This document shows, one piece after another, positions 1-7,480 of a DNA stretch of 20,957 bases. Made by a program: the position numbers and the translations under genes. The notes under the pieces are model-generated. The model worked only from the letters and a program-made list of their open reading frames with translations. It was not told the DNA's origin and made no database searches. How positions within the stretch are numbered: position 1 is the stretch's first letter; every line of letters begins with the position of its first letter. This DNA is from an uncultured Chloroflexota bacterium (GTDB lineage: Bacteria > Chloroflexota > Limnocylindria > Limnocylindrales > CSP1-4): contig CAIYZX010000346.1 of the NCBI GenBank assembly GCA_903930745.1, forward strand, positions 1 to 20,957, in the 5' to 3' direction.

Positions 1-1569
1 CCGTACATCGCGCTGGCCGCGCGCCGCCTGCCGCTCCTCAACGAGGTGGGCATCAAGCTCTTCTTCAACGGCCCGGAGAGCTTCACGCCGGACGACCGCT
101 ACATCCTGGGCCCGGCGCCGCAGCTCCAGGGCTACTGGGTGGCCGCGGGCTTCAACTCCGTGGGCTTCCAGAGCGGACCGGGCGCCGGCCGCGCGATGGC
201 GGAGTGGATCGTGGACGGGCACCCGCCCATGGACCTCTCCGAGGTGGACATCCGCCGCTTCATGCCGTTCCAGGTGAACCGCGCCTACCTCAAGGAGCGG
301 ACCACCGAGACGCTGGGCCTCCTCTACGACATGCACTGGCCCTTCCGCCAGGTGGAGACGGCACGCGGCGTCCGCAAGACCCCGCTCCACGAGCGGATGG
401 TGGCCGCGAACGCGGCGTTCGGCGAGGTGGCCGGCTGGGAGCGCGCCAACTGGTTCGCGCCGGCGGGCGAGGAGCCGAAGTACCGGTACAGCTACAGGCG
501 CCAGAACTGGTTCGAGTGGTCCGCAGCGGAGCACCGCGCGGTCCGCGAGGCGGTGGGCATGTTCGACCAGAGCTCGTTTGCGAAGCTGCTGGTGCAGGGT
601 CCGGACGCGGAGGCGGTGCTGAACCGCGTCTGCGCGAACAACGTGGCCGTGGAGCCCGGGCGCCTCGTCTACACGCAGTGGCTCAACGAGCGCGGCGGCA
701 TCGAGGCGGACCTGACGGTCACGCGGCTGGATTCGGACCGGTTCCTGGTGGTCTCGGCCGCCGCGGACCAGGTGCGTGACGCGGCCTGGCTGAAGGCGCA
801 CGTGCCGGACGGCGCCCGCGTCTACCTCACGGACGTCACGTCCGGCTACGCCGTGCTCAACGTCCAGGGTCCCAACTCCCGCGAGCTGCTCTCCCGCGTC
901 TCGCCGGACGACTTCTCCAGCGCGGGCTTCCCGTTCGGGACGTCACGCGAGGTGGAGATGGGCTACGGCCTGGTCCGCGCGTCCCGCGTCACGTACGTGG
1001 GCGAGCTGGGCTGGGAGCTCTACATCCCGTCCGAGATGGGCATGCACGTCTACGACACGCTGATGGCCGCATCCGAGGGCCTGGGCCTGCGCCACGCGGG
1101 CTACCACGCGCTCAACAGCCTGCGCATCGAGAAGGCGTACCGGCACATGGGCCACGACATCACCGAGGAGGACAACCCCCTCGAGGCAGGCCTGGGCTTC
1201 TGCGTGGCGTGGGACAAGCCGGGCGGCTTCATCGGCCGTGACGCGCTCGTGGCGAAGCGTGGTGGGCCGCTGGGCCGGCGCCTCGTGGCGTTCCAGGTGG
1301 ACGACCCGGAGCAGCTGGTCTACCACAACGAGCTCATCTGGCGGGACGACGTCCTGGTGGGCCGCCTGACGTCAGGCTGGTACGGACACACGATGGGCGG
1401 CGCGATCGGCCTCGGGTACGTGGAGGGGGCGCCGGCCGGCGTCTCGGACGTGACCGCGGACTGGATCACCAGCGGGACCTACGAGCTGGAGATCGAGCGG
1501 AAGCGGTTCTCCGCGCAGCCGTTCCTGCGGCCGCTCTATGACCCCACCGGCGCACGGATCAAGGCCTGA
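1..1569 (+). CDS. FAD-dependent dimethylglycine/sarcosine dehydrogenase-like protein, GcvT-type C-terminus (5' partial)
   Basis: The frame is open from the first base, so the true start lies outside the window; 522 codons are visible up to TGA at 1567-1569. The first ~70 residues look like the end of a DAO-type FAD oxidoreductase domain (NGPESFTPD, then an AGFNSVGFQSGPGAGRA stretch). An FAO-like linker follows (GWERANWF), then a GCV_T folate-binding aminomethyltransferase domain (VFDQSSFAK-like, LNERGGIEADLTVTRL, VTYVGELGWELY) and a GCV_T_C barrel (DPLEAGL-like segment, then TSGWYGHTMGGAIGLGYV). Family members oxidatively demethylate dimethylglycine or sarcosine and pass the C1 unit to tetrahydrofolate; the exact substrate cannot be told here. 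A GTG at 46 is an internal codon, not a start, because homology continues upstream of it. It is separated from the hydrogenase genes by hairpins and is probably not in their operon. Confidence 0.88.
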   Translation, partial: PYIALAARRLPLLNEVGIKLFFNGPESFTPDDRYILGPAPQLQGYWVAAGFNSVGFQSGPGAGRAMAEWIVDGHPPMDLSEVDIRRFMPFQVNRAYLKERTTETLGLLYDMHWPFRQVETARGVRKTPLHERMVAANAAFGEVAGWERANWFAPAGEEPKYRYSYRRQNWFEWSAAEHRAVREAVGMFDQSSFAKLLVQGPDAEAVLNRVCANNVAVEPGRLVYTQWLNERGGIEADLTVTRLDSDRFLVVSAAADQVRDAAWLKAHVPDGARVYLTDVTSGYAVLNVQGPNSRELLSRVSPDDFSSAGFPFGTSREVEMGYGLVRASRVTYVGELGWELYIPSEMGMHVYDTLMAASEGLGLRHAGYHALNSLRIEKAYRHMGHDITEEDNPLEAGLGFCVAWDKPGGFIGRDALVAKRGGPLGRRLVAFQVDDPEQLVYHNELIWRDDVLVGRLTSGWYGHTMGGAIGLGYVEGAPAGVSDVTADWITSGTYELEIERKRFSAQPFLRPLYDPTGARIKA

Positions 1570-1577
1570 TCGCTGAC

Positions 1578-1603
1578 GGCGTGTCGGCCATCTCCGACAC
1601 GCC
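1578..1603 (+). terminator. Strong hairpin after the GcvT-type gene, probable terminator
   Basis: A perfect 10-bp stem GGCGTGTCGG / CCGACACGCC encloses the 6-nt loop CCATCT, starting 9 nt after the stop codon. No long T-tract follows, so termination is inferred from position and stem strength. Confidence 0.6.
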
Positions 1604-1625
1604 ACACCGCGGGTTTCCCATCAAC

Positions 1626-1653
1626 TGGTCCCGCCCGCGATGGTGCGGGACCA
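1626..1653 (+). terminator. Second hairpin in the spacer before the hydrogenase operon
   Basis: A perfect 9-bp stem TGGTCCCGC / GCGGGACCA has a 10-nt loop and lies 22 nt after the first hairpin. It could be a second terminator or an operator for the hydrogenase operon. In 1654-1831 I see no convincing promoter. Confidence 0.4.
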
Positions 1654-1831
1654 ATGGCCCGTTTCCCGTGCACCATCGGCTCTTTGGGGAATACCACGCT
1701 GGTGACGACAGTACGCGGAACCGAGGACCATCGACGCCGGCGACCAGAGGGCGGTCGCATACGGGCGAGCGAAGGTGCCGGCCCGACGAGCAGTGGGCAC
1801 AGGGACAAGTCCACGCCGTCACATCTGGCCT

Positions 1832-1838
1832 GGAGGAG
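1832..1838 (+). promoter_or_regulatory. Ribosome binding site fixing the hyaA start
   Basis: GGAGGAG lies 4 nt before the ATG at 1843. It is the reason for rejecting the in-frame upstream ATG at 1654, which would add 63 residues unrelated to hydrogenases in front of an already long Tat leader. Confidence 0.7.
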
Positions 1839-1842
1839 AGAG

Positions 1843-3042
1843 ATGGCCGATGGCCTTGGGCTCATGTCGAGCCCCGGCGAGGGTGCGACCACGCCCCTTG
1901 ACGCCCCGGTGGAGCAGACCGGCAACTGGATGACGACGGCGCTCGCGGAGCGCGGCGTCAGCCGCCGGCGCTTCCTGGGCTTTGCATCCGCGATGACAGC
2001 GCTGCTCGCGTTGCCGCAGGCGATGGCCCCCAAGGTGGCCAAGGCCCTGGAGACGCAGAGGAAGCCGGTCGTGGTCTGGCTGGAGTTCCAGGACTGCGCG
2101 GGCAACTCCGAGTCGCTCCTGCGCTCCTCGCACCCCACCGTGGCGGACGTGGTCCTGGACGTGCTGTCCTGGGAGTACCACGAGACCATCATGGCGGGTG
2201 CCGGCCACCAGGCCGAGGCCATCCTCGAGAAGGTCAAGAGCGGGACCGATCCGTACGTCGTGATCGTGGAGGGGTCCATCCCCACGGCCGAGAACGGCAT
2301 CTACTGCACCATCGGCGGCAAGACCGCGATCCAGATCCTGCGCGAGGTGGCCGAGAAGGCCTCCCTCGTCATCGCCGTGGGCGCCTGCGCCTGGGACGGT
2401 GGCTTCCCGCGCCTCGGCCCCACGGGTGCCGTTGGTGCCGGCGAGATCCTGGGCGGCAAGACCGTCATCAACCTGGGCGGCTGCCCGCACAACGCGGCCA
2501 ACACCGCGGCCACCCTCGTCCACTACATCACCTTCGGCGACGCGCCGGCCCTGGACCAGTACAACCGCCCGCTCTTCGCGTACGGCCACCTGGTCCACGA
2601 CCAGTGCGAGCGGCGCGCCCACTTCGACGCCGGCCGCTTCGTGGAGGCGTGGGGCGACGAGGGACACCGCAACGGCTGGTGCCTCTACAAGACCGGCTGC
2701 AAGGGCCCGCAGAGCACCTACAACTGCCCCATCGTCCGCTGGAACGACGGGACGAACTGGCCGATCGGCGCCGGACACGGCTGCATCGGCTGCGCCGCCC
2801 CGCGGTTCTGGGAGCGCATGAGCCCGTTCTACGAGCGGCTCCCCGGCGTGAAGATGTTCGGCGTGGACACGGACGCCCAGACGGTTGGCATCGCCGCCGT
2901 GGGTGCCGTTGCCGCCGCCACCGCCCTGCACGGGGTTGGCGTCGCCGCACGGCGTGCCCGCGAGCGAGCAGCCACGAAGGCGACGGTCGCCCCGGACGGC
3001 ACCGTCGTCGCCGAGCCCACGTCCGACTCGACGCAGAACTAG
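1843..3042 (+). CDS. hyaA: [NiFe] hydrogenase group 1, small subunit with Tat signal and C-terminal anchor
   Basis: A 399-aa protein that carries the electron-transfer iron-sulfur clusters of a membrane-bound H2-oxidising hydrogenase. A twin-arginine motif SRRRFLGFA (40-48) and hydrophobic stretch (to ~61) follow an unusually long ~39-residue n-region. Proximal cluster positions are C85, C182 (GACAWDGG) and C214 (GGCPHN). The usual second cysteine of the first CxxC is Asn88 (DCAGNSES). Distal ligands are H252, C255, C280 and C286. Medial ligands are C295, C314 and C317. A hydrophobic segment at ~348-368 followed by an Arg-rich stretch is the expected membrane anchor. The extra cysteines of the six-Cys oxygen-tolerant proximal cluster are absent. 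hyaB starts 9 nt downstream. The subgroup (1e, 1f, 1h, 1l or other) cannot be settled by eye. Confidence 0.93.
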   Translation: MADGLGLMSSPGEGATTPLDAPVEQTGNWMTTALAERGVSRRRFLGFASAMTALLALPQAMAPKVAKALETQRKPVVVWLEFQDCAGNSESLLRSSHPTVADVVLDVLSWEYHETIMAGAGHQAEAILEKVKSGTDPYVVIVEGSIPTAENGIYCTIGGKTAIQILREVAEKASLVIAVGACAWDGGFPRLGPTGAVGAGEILGGKTVINLGGCPHNAANTAATLVHYITFGDAPALDQYNRPLFAYGHLVHDQCERRAHFDAGRFVEAWGDEGHRNGWCLYKTGCKGPQSTYNCPIVRWNDGTNWPIGAGHGCIGCAAPRFWERMSPFYERLPGVKMFGVDTDAQTVGIAAVGAVAAATALHGVGVAARRARERAATKATVAPDGTVVAEPTSDSTQN

Positions 3043-3051
3043 GAGCGGACG

Positions 3052-4764
3052 ATGGCTGATCGAATCGTCATCGATCCTGTCACCAGGATCGAGGGCCACC
3101 TTCGCATCGAGGCCCAGGTGGACGGCGGGAAGGTCGCGAAGGCCTACTCGTCCGGCACGATGTTCCGCGGCATGGAGCTCATCCTCCAGGGCCGGGACCC
3201 GCGCGAGGCCTGGATCTGGGCCCAGCGCATCTGCGGCGTCTGCACCACGGTCCACGCGCACACCTCGGTGTACGCCGTGGAGGACGCGCTGGGCGTGGAG
3301 ATCCCGCCCAACGCCCGCCTGATCCGCAACCTGATTGCGGGCGCCCAGCACATCCAGGACCACGTCATCCACTTCTACCACCTGCACGCCCTGGACTGGG
3401 TTGACGTGACCGGCGCCCTCACGGCCGATCCCGTCAAGACCGCCGAGATCGCGCAGTCCATCTCCAGTTGGAAGCTCTCCTCCCCGGCGTACTTCACCGG
3501 CATCCAGGCCCGGGTGAAGAAGCTGGTGGACAGCGGCCAGCTCAGCCTCTTCGCGAGCGGCTACTGGGGCCACCCGGCCTACAAGCTGCCGCCGGAGGTT
3601 GACCTCCTCGCCGTCGCGCACTACCTCGAGGCCCTCACCTGGCAGCGCGAGGTCATCCAGGTCCACGCGGTCCTGGGCGGCAAGAACCCGCACCTCCAGA
3701 CGTACCTCGTGGGCGGCATGGCCGCGGCGGTGGACGGCAACTCGCCCAACGTCATCAACTGGGAGCGCCTGACCTTCATCAAGTCCCGCATCGACCAGAT
3801 GCGGGAGTTCGTGACCCAGGTCTACGTCCCGGACGTGAAGGCCGTGGCGAGCTTCTACCCGGAGTGGTGGGAGCTGGGCGCGGGCCACAAGAACTACCTG
3901 GCCTACGGCGGTCTCCAGGGCGGCAACCGCACGGACGAGTCCAAGTTCGGGTTCCCTCGCGGCGTCATCGTTGGCGGCGATCTCGGCAACCTGATCACGT
4001 TGGACCAGAAGAAGATCACCGAGGCGATCGCGCACTCGTACTACCAGTACGCGGGCGGCGACGCCGCTGCGCTCCACCCGTACGACGGCGAGACCGCGCC
4101 GAAGTACGCCGGCCCGCAGCCGCCGTACGACCTGCTGGACGTGGACAACAAGTACTCCTGGCTCAAGTCGCCGCGCTACGACGGCAAGCCGATGGAGGTT
4201 GGCCCGCTCTCCCGGATGCTGGTCGCGTACGCGGCGGGCAACGGGGTCGTGAAGAAGATCGTGGACGAGGCGCTCACGGAGCTGAAGCTCCCGGCGACGG
4301 CCCTCTTCTCCACGCTGGGTCGCGTCGCGGCCCGTGCGCTCGAGTCCGTCTACCTGCTGGACCTCATGGACCAGTGGCTCGCGGAGCTCATGAACAACAT
4401 GGAGTCCGGTGACAACCGGATCCACGAGGGCGGCAAGTGGGATCCGTCCACCTGGCCGGCCGAGGCCGAGGGCTGGGGCTTCCACGAGGCGCCGCGCGGC
4501 GCCCTTGGCCACTGGGTCAAGATCAAGGACAAGAAGATCGAGAACTACCAGGCGGTGGTTCCCTCCACCTGGAACGCGGGCCCGCGTGACGAGCAGGGGC
4601 AGACCGGCCCCTACGAGGCGTCGCTGGAAGGCACGCCCGTCGCGGACCCGGAGCAGCCGCTTGAGCTCCTCCGGACGATCCACTCGTTCGACCCGTGCCT
4701 CGCGTGCGCGGTCCACGTGGTGGATGCGAAGGGCAAGGAGCGGGTGCGCGTGGAGGTGCGGTGA
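3052..4764 (+). CDS. hyaB: [NiFe] hydrogenase group 1, large (catalytic) subunit
   Basis: A 570-aa protein, normal for the family, that holds the NiFe(CN)2CO active site. The N-terminal metal-binding motif is RICGVCTTVHAH (C61, C64) and the C-terminal one is DPCLACAVH (C549, C552, H555). The 15 residues after H555 are the expected propeptide removed by the maturation endopeptidase once nickel is in place. Other family landmarks are IDPVTRIEGHLRIE near the N-terminus, IRNLIAGAQHIQDHVIHFYHLHALDW and GYWGHPAYKLPPE. The ATG at 3052 follows AGGAG (3041-3045), which overlaps the hyaA stop. It has no signal peptide and would be co-exported with the Tat-bearing small subunit. Its last bases supply the ribosome binding site and overlap the start of hyaC. 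Confidence 0.97.
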   Translation: MADRIVIDPVTRIEGHLRIEAQVDGGKVAKAYSSGTMFRGMELILQGRDPREAWIWAQRICGVCTTVHAHTSVYAVEDALGVEIPPNARLIRNLIAGAQHIQDHVIHFYHLHALDWVDVTGALTADPVKTAEIAQSISSWKLSSPAYFTGIQARVKKLVDSGQLSLFASGYWGHPAYKLPPEVDLLAVAHYLEALTWQREVIQVHAVLGGKNPHLQTYLVGGMAAAVDGNSPNVINWERLTFIKSRIDQMREFVTQVYVPDVKAVASFYPEWWELGAGHKNYLAYGGLQGGNRTDESKFGFPRGVIVGGDLGNLITLDQKKITEAIAHSYYQYAGGDAAALHPYDGETAPKYAGPQPPYDLLDVDNKYSWLKSPRYDGKPMEVGPLSRMLVAYAAGNGVVKKIVDEALTELKLPATALFSTLGRVAARALESVYLLDLMDQWLAELMNNMESGDNRIHEGGKWDPSTWPAEAEGWGFHEAPRGALGHWVKIKDKKIENYQAVVPSTWNAGPRDEQGQTGPYEASLEGTPVADPEQPLELLRTIHSFDPCLACAVHVVDAKGKERVRVEVR

Positions 4765-5594
4765 TGACCGCCATCTCCCGGCCGGGGGCGGAGACGCCCC
4801 TGGCGCCCGCGGCGGGTCACGACGACGATGACGCCGTCCTGGGCTGCAGCCCCATCTACGTGTGGGAGGTCCCGGTCCGGGTCACCCACTGGTCCATCGT
4901 CATCTCCATCGTGGCGCTGAGCCTCACCGGCCTCTACATCCACGCGCCGTTTCTCGTCCCGTCCAAGCCGGTGGATGCCTCGTCCATGATGGCGAGCGTC
5001 CGCTGGTGGCACGAGATCTTCGCGATCGTATTCACCGTCTCCATCGCGGTTCGCTTCTACTGGGGCTTCGTGGGCAACAGCTTTGCGAGCTGGCGCCAGA
5101 TCATCCCGCACCGCCGCGAGCAGTTCCACTGGCTGCGCGAGATGGCGAGGTACTACACGTTCCGCCGGCGTCATGCGCCGCCGTACGTGGGCCACAACCA
5201 TCTCGCCGGTCTCGCGTACTCCGTGGTCTCGGTGGGCCTGTTCGCGCAGGTCCTCTCGGGTCTGCTGCTCTTCGGCTGGATCATGCAGTCCGGACCCATC
5301 CACGCCCTCTTCGGGTGGGGCTCGTCCGTCCCCGGCGGGATCCAGACGGTCCGCACCTTCCACTACGTGCTGACGTTCCTGTTCAGCGCGTTCGCCATCC
5401 ACCACGTCTACTCCGCGATCCTCGTGGACATCGAGGAGAAGACGGGCGTGATGTCGTCCATGTTCTCGGGCTACAAGAACATCCGCCCGGCGGCGAGCCT
5501 GGAGGCCCTGGGCCTCATCGGCGACTCGCCGGAGGAGCAGGCCCGGACCAAGGCGTTCGAGCAGGTGGCCGACGCCGGCCGCAAGGACGCCTAG
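4764..5594 (+). CDS. hyaC: Hydrogenase b-type cytochrome subunit (HyaC/HupC)
   Basis: A 276-aa integral membrane diheme cytochrome b that takes electrons from the small subunit to the quinone pool. The ATG overlaps the hyaB stop by one base (TGATG) and is preceded by GGAGGTG at 4752-4758. The family hallmark VWEVPVRVTHW (33-43) opens membrane helix 1. Helices 2, 3 and 4 lie at ~83-103, ~148-172 and ~198-221. Likely haem ligands are H42, H83, H200 and H213 or H214. A ~30-residue polar N-terminal extension with an acidic DDDD run precedes helix 1, and a charged ~40-residue tail follows helix 4. A longer in-frame reading from 4695 lies inside hyaB and is rejected. Confidence 0.94.
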   Translation: MTAISRPGAETPLAPAAGHDDDDAVLGCSPIYVWEVPVRVTHWSIVISIVALSLTGLYIHAPFLVPSKPVDASSMMASVRWWHEIFAIVFTVSIAVRFYWGFVGNSFASWRQIIPHRREQFHWLREMARYYTFRRRHAPPYVGHNHLAGLAYSVVSVGLFAQVLSGLLLFGWIMQSGPIHALFGWGSSVPGGIQTVRTFHYVLTFLFSAFAIHHVYSAILVDIEEKTGVMSSMFSGYKNIRPAASLEALGLIGDSPEEQARTKAFEQVADAGRKDA

Positions 5595-5595
5595 C

Positions 5596-5982
5596 GTGCA
5601 CGAAGCGGGCCTGCTGGCCGCCGCCGTCGCCGAGGCGCTGGCGGCCGGCTCGCCCGAGGATCCTTCGCAGGATGGGGGCTCCGGTTCCGCCGGGGCCCGC
5701 CGTCCGGCCGTCATCGCCATCCGGGTCCACGACCCCATCCACGTTGCCCCGGAGTCCGCGTACCTCCATGCCGAGCTCGCCCTGCGCGCGCGTGGCTGGA
5801 CGGACGTGGAGATCCTCGTCACCGCGGACCCCGTGACCTGCGTGATCTGCGAGGTCTCCAACGAGGTCCGCGCCGAACACCCCTTCTGCTCCGAGTGCGG
5901 GTTCCCGCTGCCGGACCACGGTGGCCACCAGGTGGAGGCCGAGGTGGTCCGCTGGGTGCCCGCCCCCTCCACCGCCGCCTGA
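5596..5982 (+). CDS. hypA: Hydrogenase nickel incorporation protein HypA
   Basis: A 128-aa protein starting at a GTG one base after the hyaC stop. The N-terminus MHE supplies the nickel-binding His2 of the family. The zinc motif is C82-x2-C85-x12-C98-x2-C101 with standard spacing. HypA, with HypB, loads nickel into the large subunit. It is somewhat longer than the usual ~115 residues because a Gly/Ser/Asp/Pro-rich insert (~18-37) sits between helix 1 and the first strand. The C-terminal part of the zinc domain is also slightly extended. The other pleiotropic genes hypB-F are not visible here. Overall similarity is moderate, but the start motif, zinc motif and context agree. Confidence 0.9.
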   Translation: MHEAGLLAAAVAEALAAGSPEDPSQDGGSGSAGARRPAVIAIRVHDPIHVAPESAYLHAELALRARGWTDVEILVTADPVTCVICEVSNEVRAEHPFCSECGFPLPDHGGHQVEAEVVRWVPAPSTAA

Positions 5983-5997
5983 GGTTCGCGCGTCCCC

Positions 5998-6498
5998 ATG
6001 CCGCAGTACACGATCCTTGGCCTTGGCAACCGCCTCGAGACCGATGAGGCGCTGGGCGCTCTCGTCATCGAGGCCTTCTCGCGCGACGCCTCGCTGCTTG
6101 CGGGCCTGCCCTCGCCCGCGTCCGTGGACCTGCTGGACGGGGGCACCGTGGGCCTTGGCCTGCTGCCCTACCTGATGGACCTGGACGGGCTTCTCGTGGT
6201 GGATGTCATCAACGCCGGCGAGGCGCCCGGGACGCTCGTGGACCTCGAGGGCGAGTCCGTGATCCGCCACGACGTGGTGATGAGCGTCCACGACCTTGGC
6301 GCATCCGAGCTGCTGGGCGCCCTCCACGTGATGGAGGCGTGGCCGAAGCGTGTGCGCGTGGTGGGCATGGAGCCCGAGCGCATCGAGCTTGGCCTGGAGC
6401 TCTCCGAGCCCGTGGCCGCGGGTCTGCCCGGGCTGCTCACGCACCTGGTGTCGTACCTGCAGACGTGGCAGCGCGAGGACGGGCTCGCCGCCTCGTAG
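5998..6498 (+). CDS. hyaD: Hydrogenase maturation endopeptidase (HyaD/HybD family)
   Basis: A 166-aa protein of the family that cleaves the C-terminal propeptide of the hydrogenase large subunit after nickel insertion. It begins YTILGLGNRLETDEALG and contains the conserved LLDGGT, LLVVDV and SVHDLGASELL segments. By comparison with E. coli HybD, the nickel-sensing residues are Glu17, Asp69 and His98. The ATG lies 15 nt after hypA; only a weak GAGG is seen upstream, so translation may depend on coupling. As the last gene of the operon it acts on the product of hyaB. The symbol is by family; orthology to hyaD specifically is not proven. Confidence 0.92.
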   Translation: MPQYTILGLGNRLETDEALGALVIEAFSRDASLLAGLPSPASVDLLDGGTVGLGLLPYLMDLDGLLVVDVINAGEAPGTLVDLEGESVIRHDVVMSVHDLGASELLGALHVMEAWPKRVRVVGMEPERIELGLELSEPVAAGLPGLLTHLVSYLQTWQREDGLAAS

Positions 6499-6564
6499 GG
6501 ACCCGCGCCCGGCGTCCGCGCGCGGCATCCGCGTCGGCGTCCGCGCCGCTCGCGCGGCCTCGCC

Positions 6565-6570
6565 TACACT
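6565..6570 (+). promoter_or_regulatory. -10 element of a probable leaderless tmk promoter
   Basis: TACACT fits the TANNNT -10 pattern and ends 7 nt before the GTG at 6578, with no ribosome binding site between them. No recognisable -35 hexamer is seen in the GC-rich upstream DNA. Confidence 0.5.
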
Positions 6571-6577
6571 CGTGGCC

Positions 6578-7246
6578 GTGACCACCAACGCGCGCGGCCT
6601 CTTCATCACGCTCGAAGGCCCGGACGGCTCCGGCAAGTCCAGCCTCCTGCCGCGCCTCGCCGCGCGCCTCGCGCCGGGCGGCTGCGAGATCGTCACCACC
6701 CGCGAGCCCGGCTCGACGCCCCTGGGCGAGCGGATCCGGAGCCTGCTGCTGGACACGGAGCCCCGGATCGACCACACCGGACGCGCGGACGCGCTGCTCT
6801 TCGCGGCGGCCCGGGCCCAGCACGTGGAGGAGGTCATCTCGCCGGCCCTCGCCCGTGGTGCGGTGGTGCTGTGCGACCGGTACGCGGACTCGTCGCTGGC
6901 CTACCAGGGCGTGGGCTCCGGCGTGCCGATGGACCAGCTCCGCGAGGTGCAGCGCTTCGCCACCGGCGGGCTGCTCCCGGACCTCACGATCCTGCTGGAC
7001 CTCCCCGTGGAGGTGGGCCTCTCGCGCAAGTCTGACGAGATCACCCGGTTCGAGGCGTTCCAGGACGTGGCGTACCACGAGCGGGTGCGCGCGGCGTTCC
7101 TCTCGTTCGCGGCCGCGGAGCCCGGGCGCTACGTGATCGTGGACGCGAGTGGGGACCGCGATGCCGTGCTGGAGGCGTCGTTCGCGGCGATCGCCCGCGT
7201 GGCGGACAGGCTGCCCTGTCTCGCGGGGCTCGTGCGCGCGGACTGA
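6578..7246 (+). CDS. tmk: Thymidylate kinase
   Basis: A 222-aa dTMP kinase that phosphorylates dTMP to dTDP for DNA synthesis in the cytoplasm. The P-loop GPDGSGKSS (14-22) follows FITLE. The DRY motif is in CDRYADSSLAYQG, the TREPGSTPLGERIR segment binds substrate, and the LID region carries RKSDEITRFE. Length is normal. I chose the GTG at 6578 because it gives the shortest tail before the first strand and fits a leaderless start. A GTG two codons earlier (6572) is the alternative. It lies 79 nt after hyaD but has its own promoter-like element. The downstream convergent region is full of palindromes. Confidence 0.95.
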   Translation: MTTNARGLFITLEGPDGSGKSSLLPRLAARLAPGGCEIVTTREPGSTPLGERIRSLLLDTEPRIDHTGRADALLFAAARAQHVEEVISPALARGAVVLCDRYADSSLAYQGVGSGVPMDQLREVQRFATGGLLPDLTILLDLPVEVGLSRKSDEITRFEAFQDVAYHERVRAAFLSFAAAEPGRYVIVDASGDRDAVLEASFAAIARVADRLPCLAGLVRAD

Positions 7247-7296
7247 TCCGCGCGGGTGCCGCGATCCCCGCCTCGGACCCCCGCCGGCGCGCTCCC

Positions 7297-7315
7297 TTGC
7301 CCGCCCGGCGGGCAA
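7297..7315. repeat. 19-bp palindrome, copy 1
   Basis: TTGCCCGCCCGGCGGGCAA has 9-bp arms around a single central base (C). It forms the end of the first 50-bp repeat unit. Confidence 0.9.
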
Positions 7316-7346
7316 CCCCGCCTCGGACCCCCGCCGGCGCGCTCCC

Positions 7347-7365
7347 TTGCCCGCCCGGCGGGCAA
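7347..7365. repeat. 19-bp palindrome, copy 2
   Basis: Identical to copy 1, at the end of the second 50-bp unit. Confidence 0.9.
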
Positions 7366-7383
7366 CCTGCACGACGGACGTGC

Positions 7384-7458
7384 ATTCCTGCCCGCTTCCG
7401 GATGCAGATCAGGCGATTCCGGGCACAACGTGCCGATTCTGCCCGCGTGGAGATGCAG
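7384..7458 (+). repeat. Imperfect direct repeat pair, period about 51 nt
   Basis: ATTCCTGCCCGC-N5-GATGCAG (7384-7407) recurs as ATTCTGCCCGC-N5-GATGCAG (7436-7458). The N5 parts differ. The 51-nt spacing of GATGCAG is close to the 50-nt period of the neighbouring perfect repeat. Confidence 0.65.
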
Positions 7459-7480
7459 GATCGCCGGGGCGTCGGCTGGG

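Larger units (their letters stand above)
7266..7365. repeat. Perfect 50-bp tandem direct repeat, two copies
   Basis: Copies at 7266-7315 and 7316-7365 are identical over 50 bases, and identity runs two more bases. Each copy ends with the 19-bp palindrome described separately. Confidence 0.95.

Noticed and set aside
1654..1842. Extension of hyaA to an upstream ATG
   Set aside because: The added 63 residues have no signal or family similarity, and a strong ribosome binding site precedes the ATG at 1843.
1819..4716. 965-codon open frame on the minus strand
   Set aside because: It lies antisense to hyaA and hyaB, is compositionally biased (Arg, Val, Leu, Asp, Gly, Ala) and has no recognisable fold. 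It is an effect of high GC codon bias.
4611..6146. 511-codon minus-strand frame opposite hyaC and hypA
   Set aside because: Antisense to well-identified genes, with no domain similarity.
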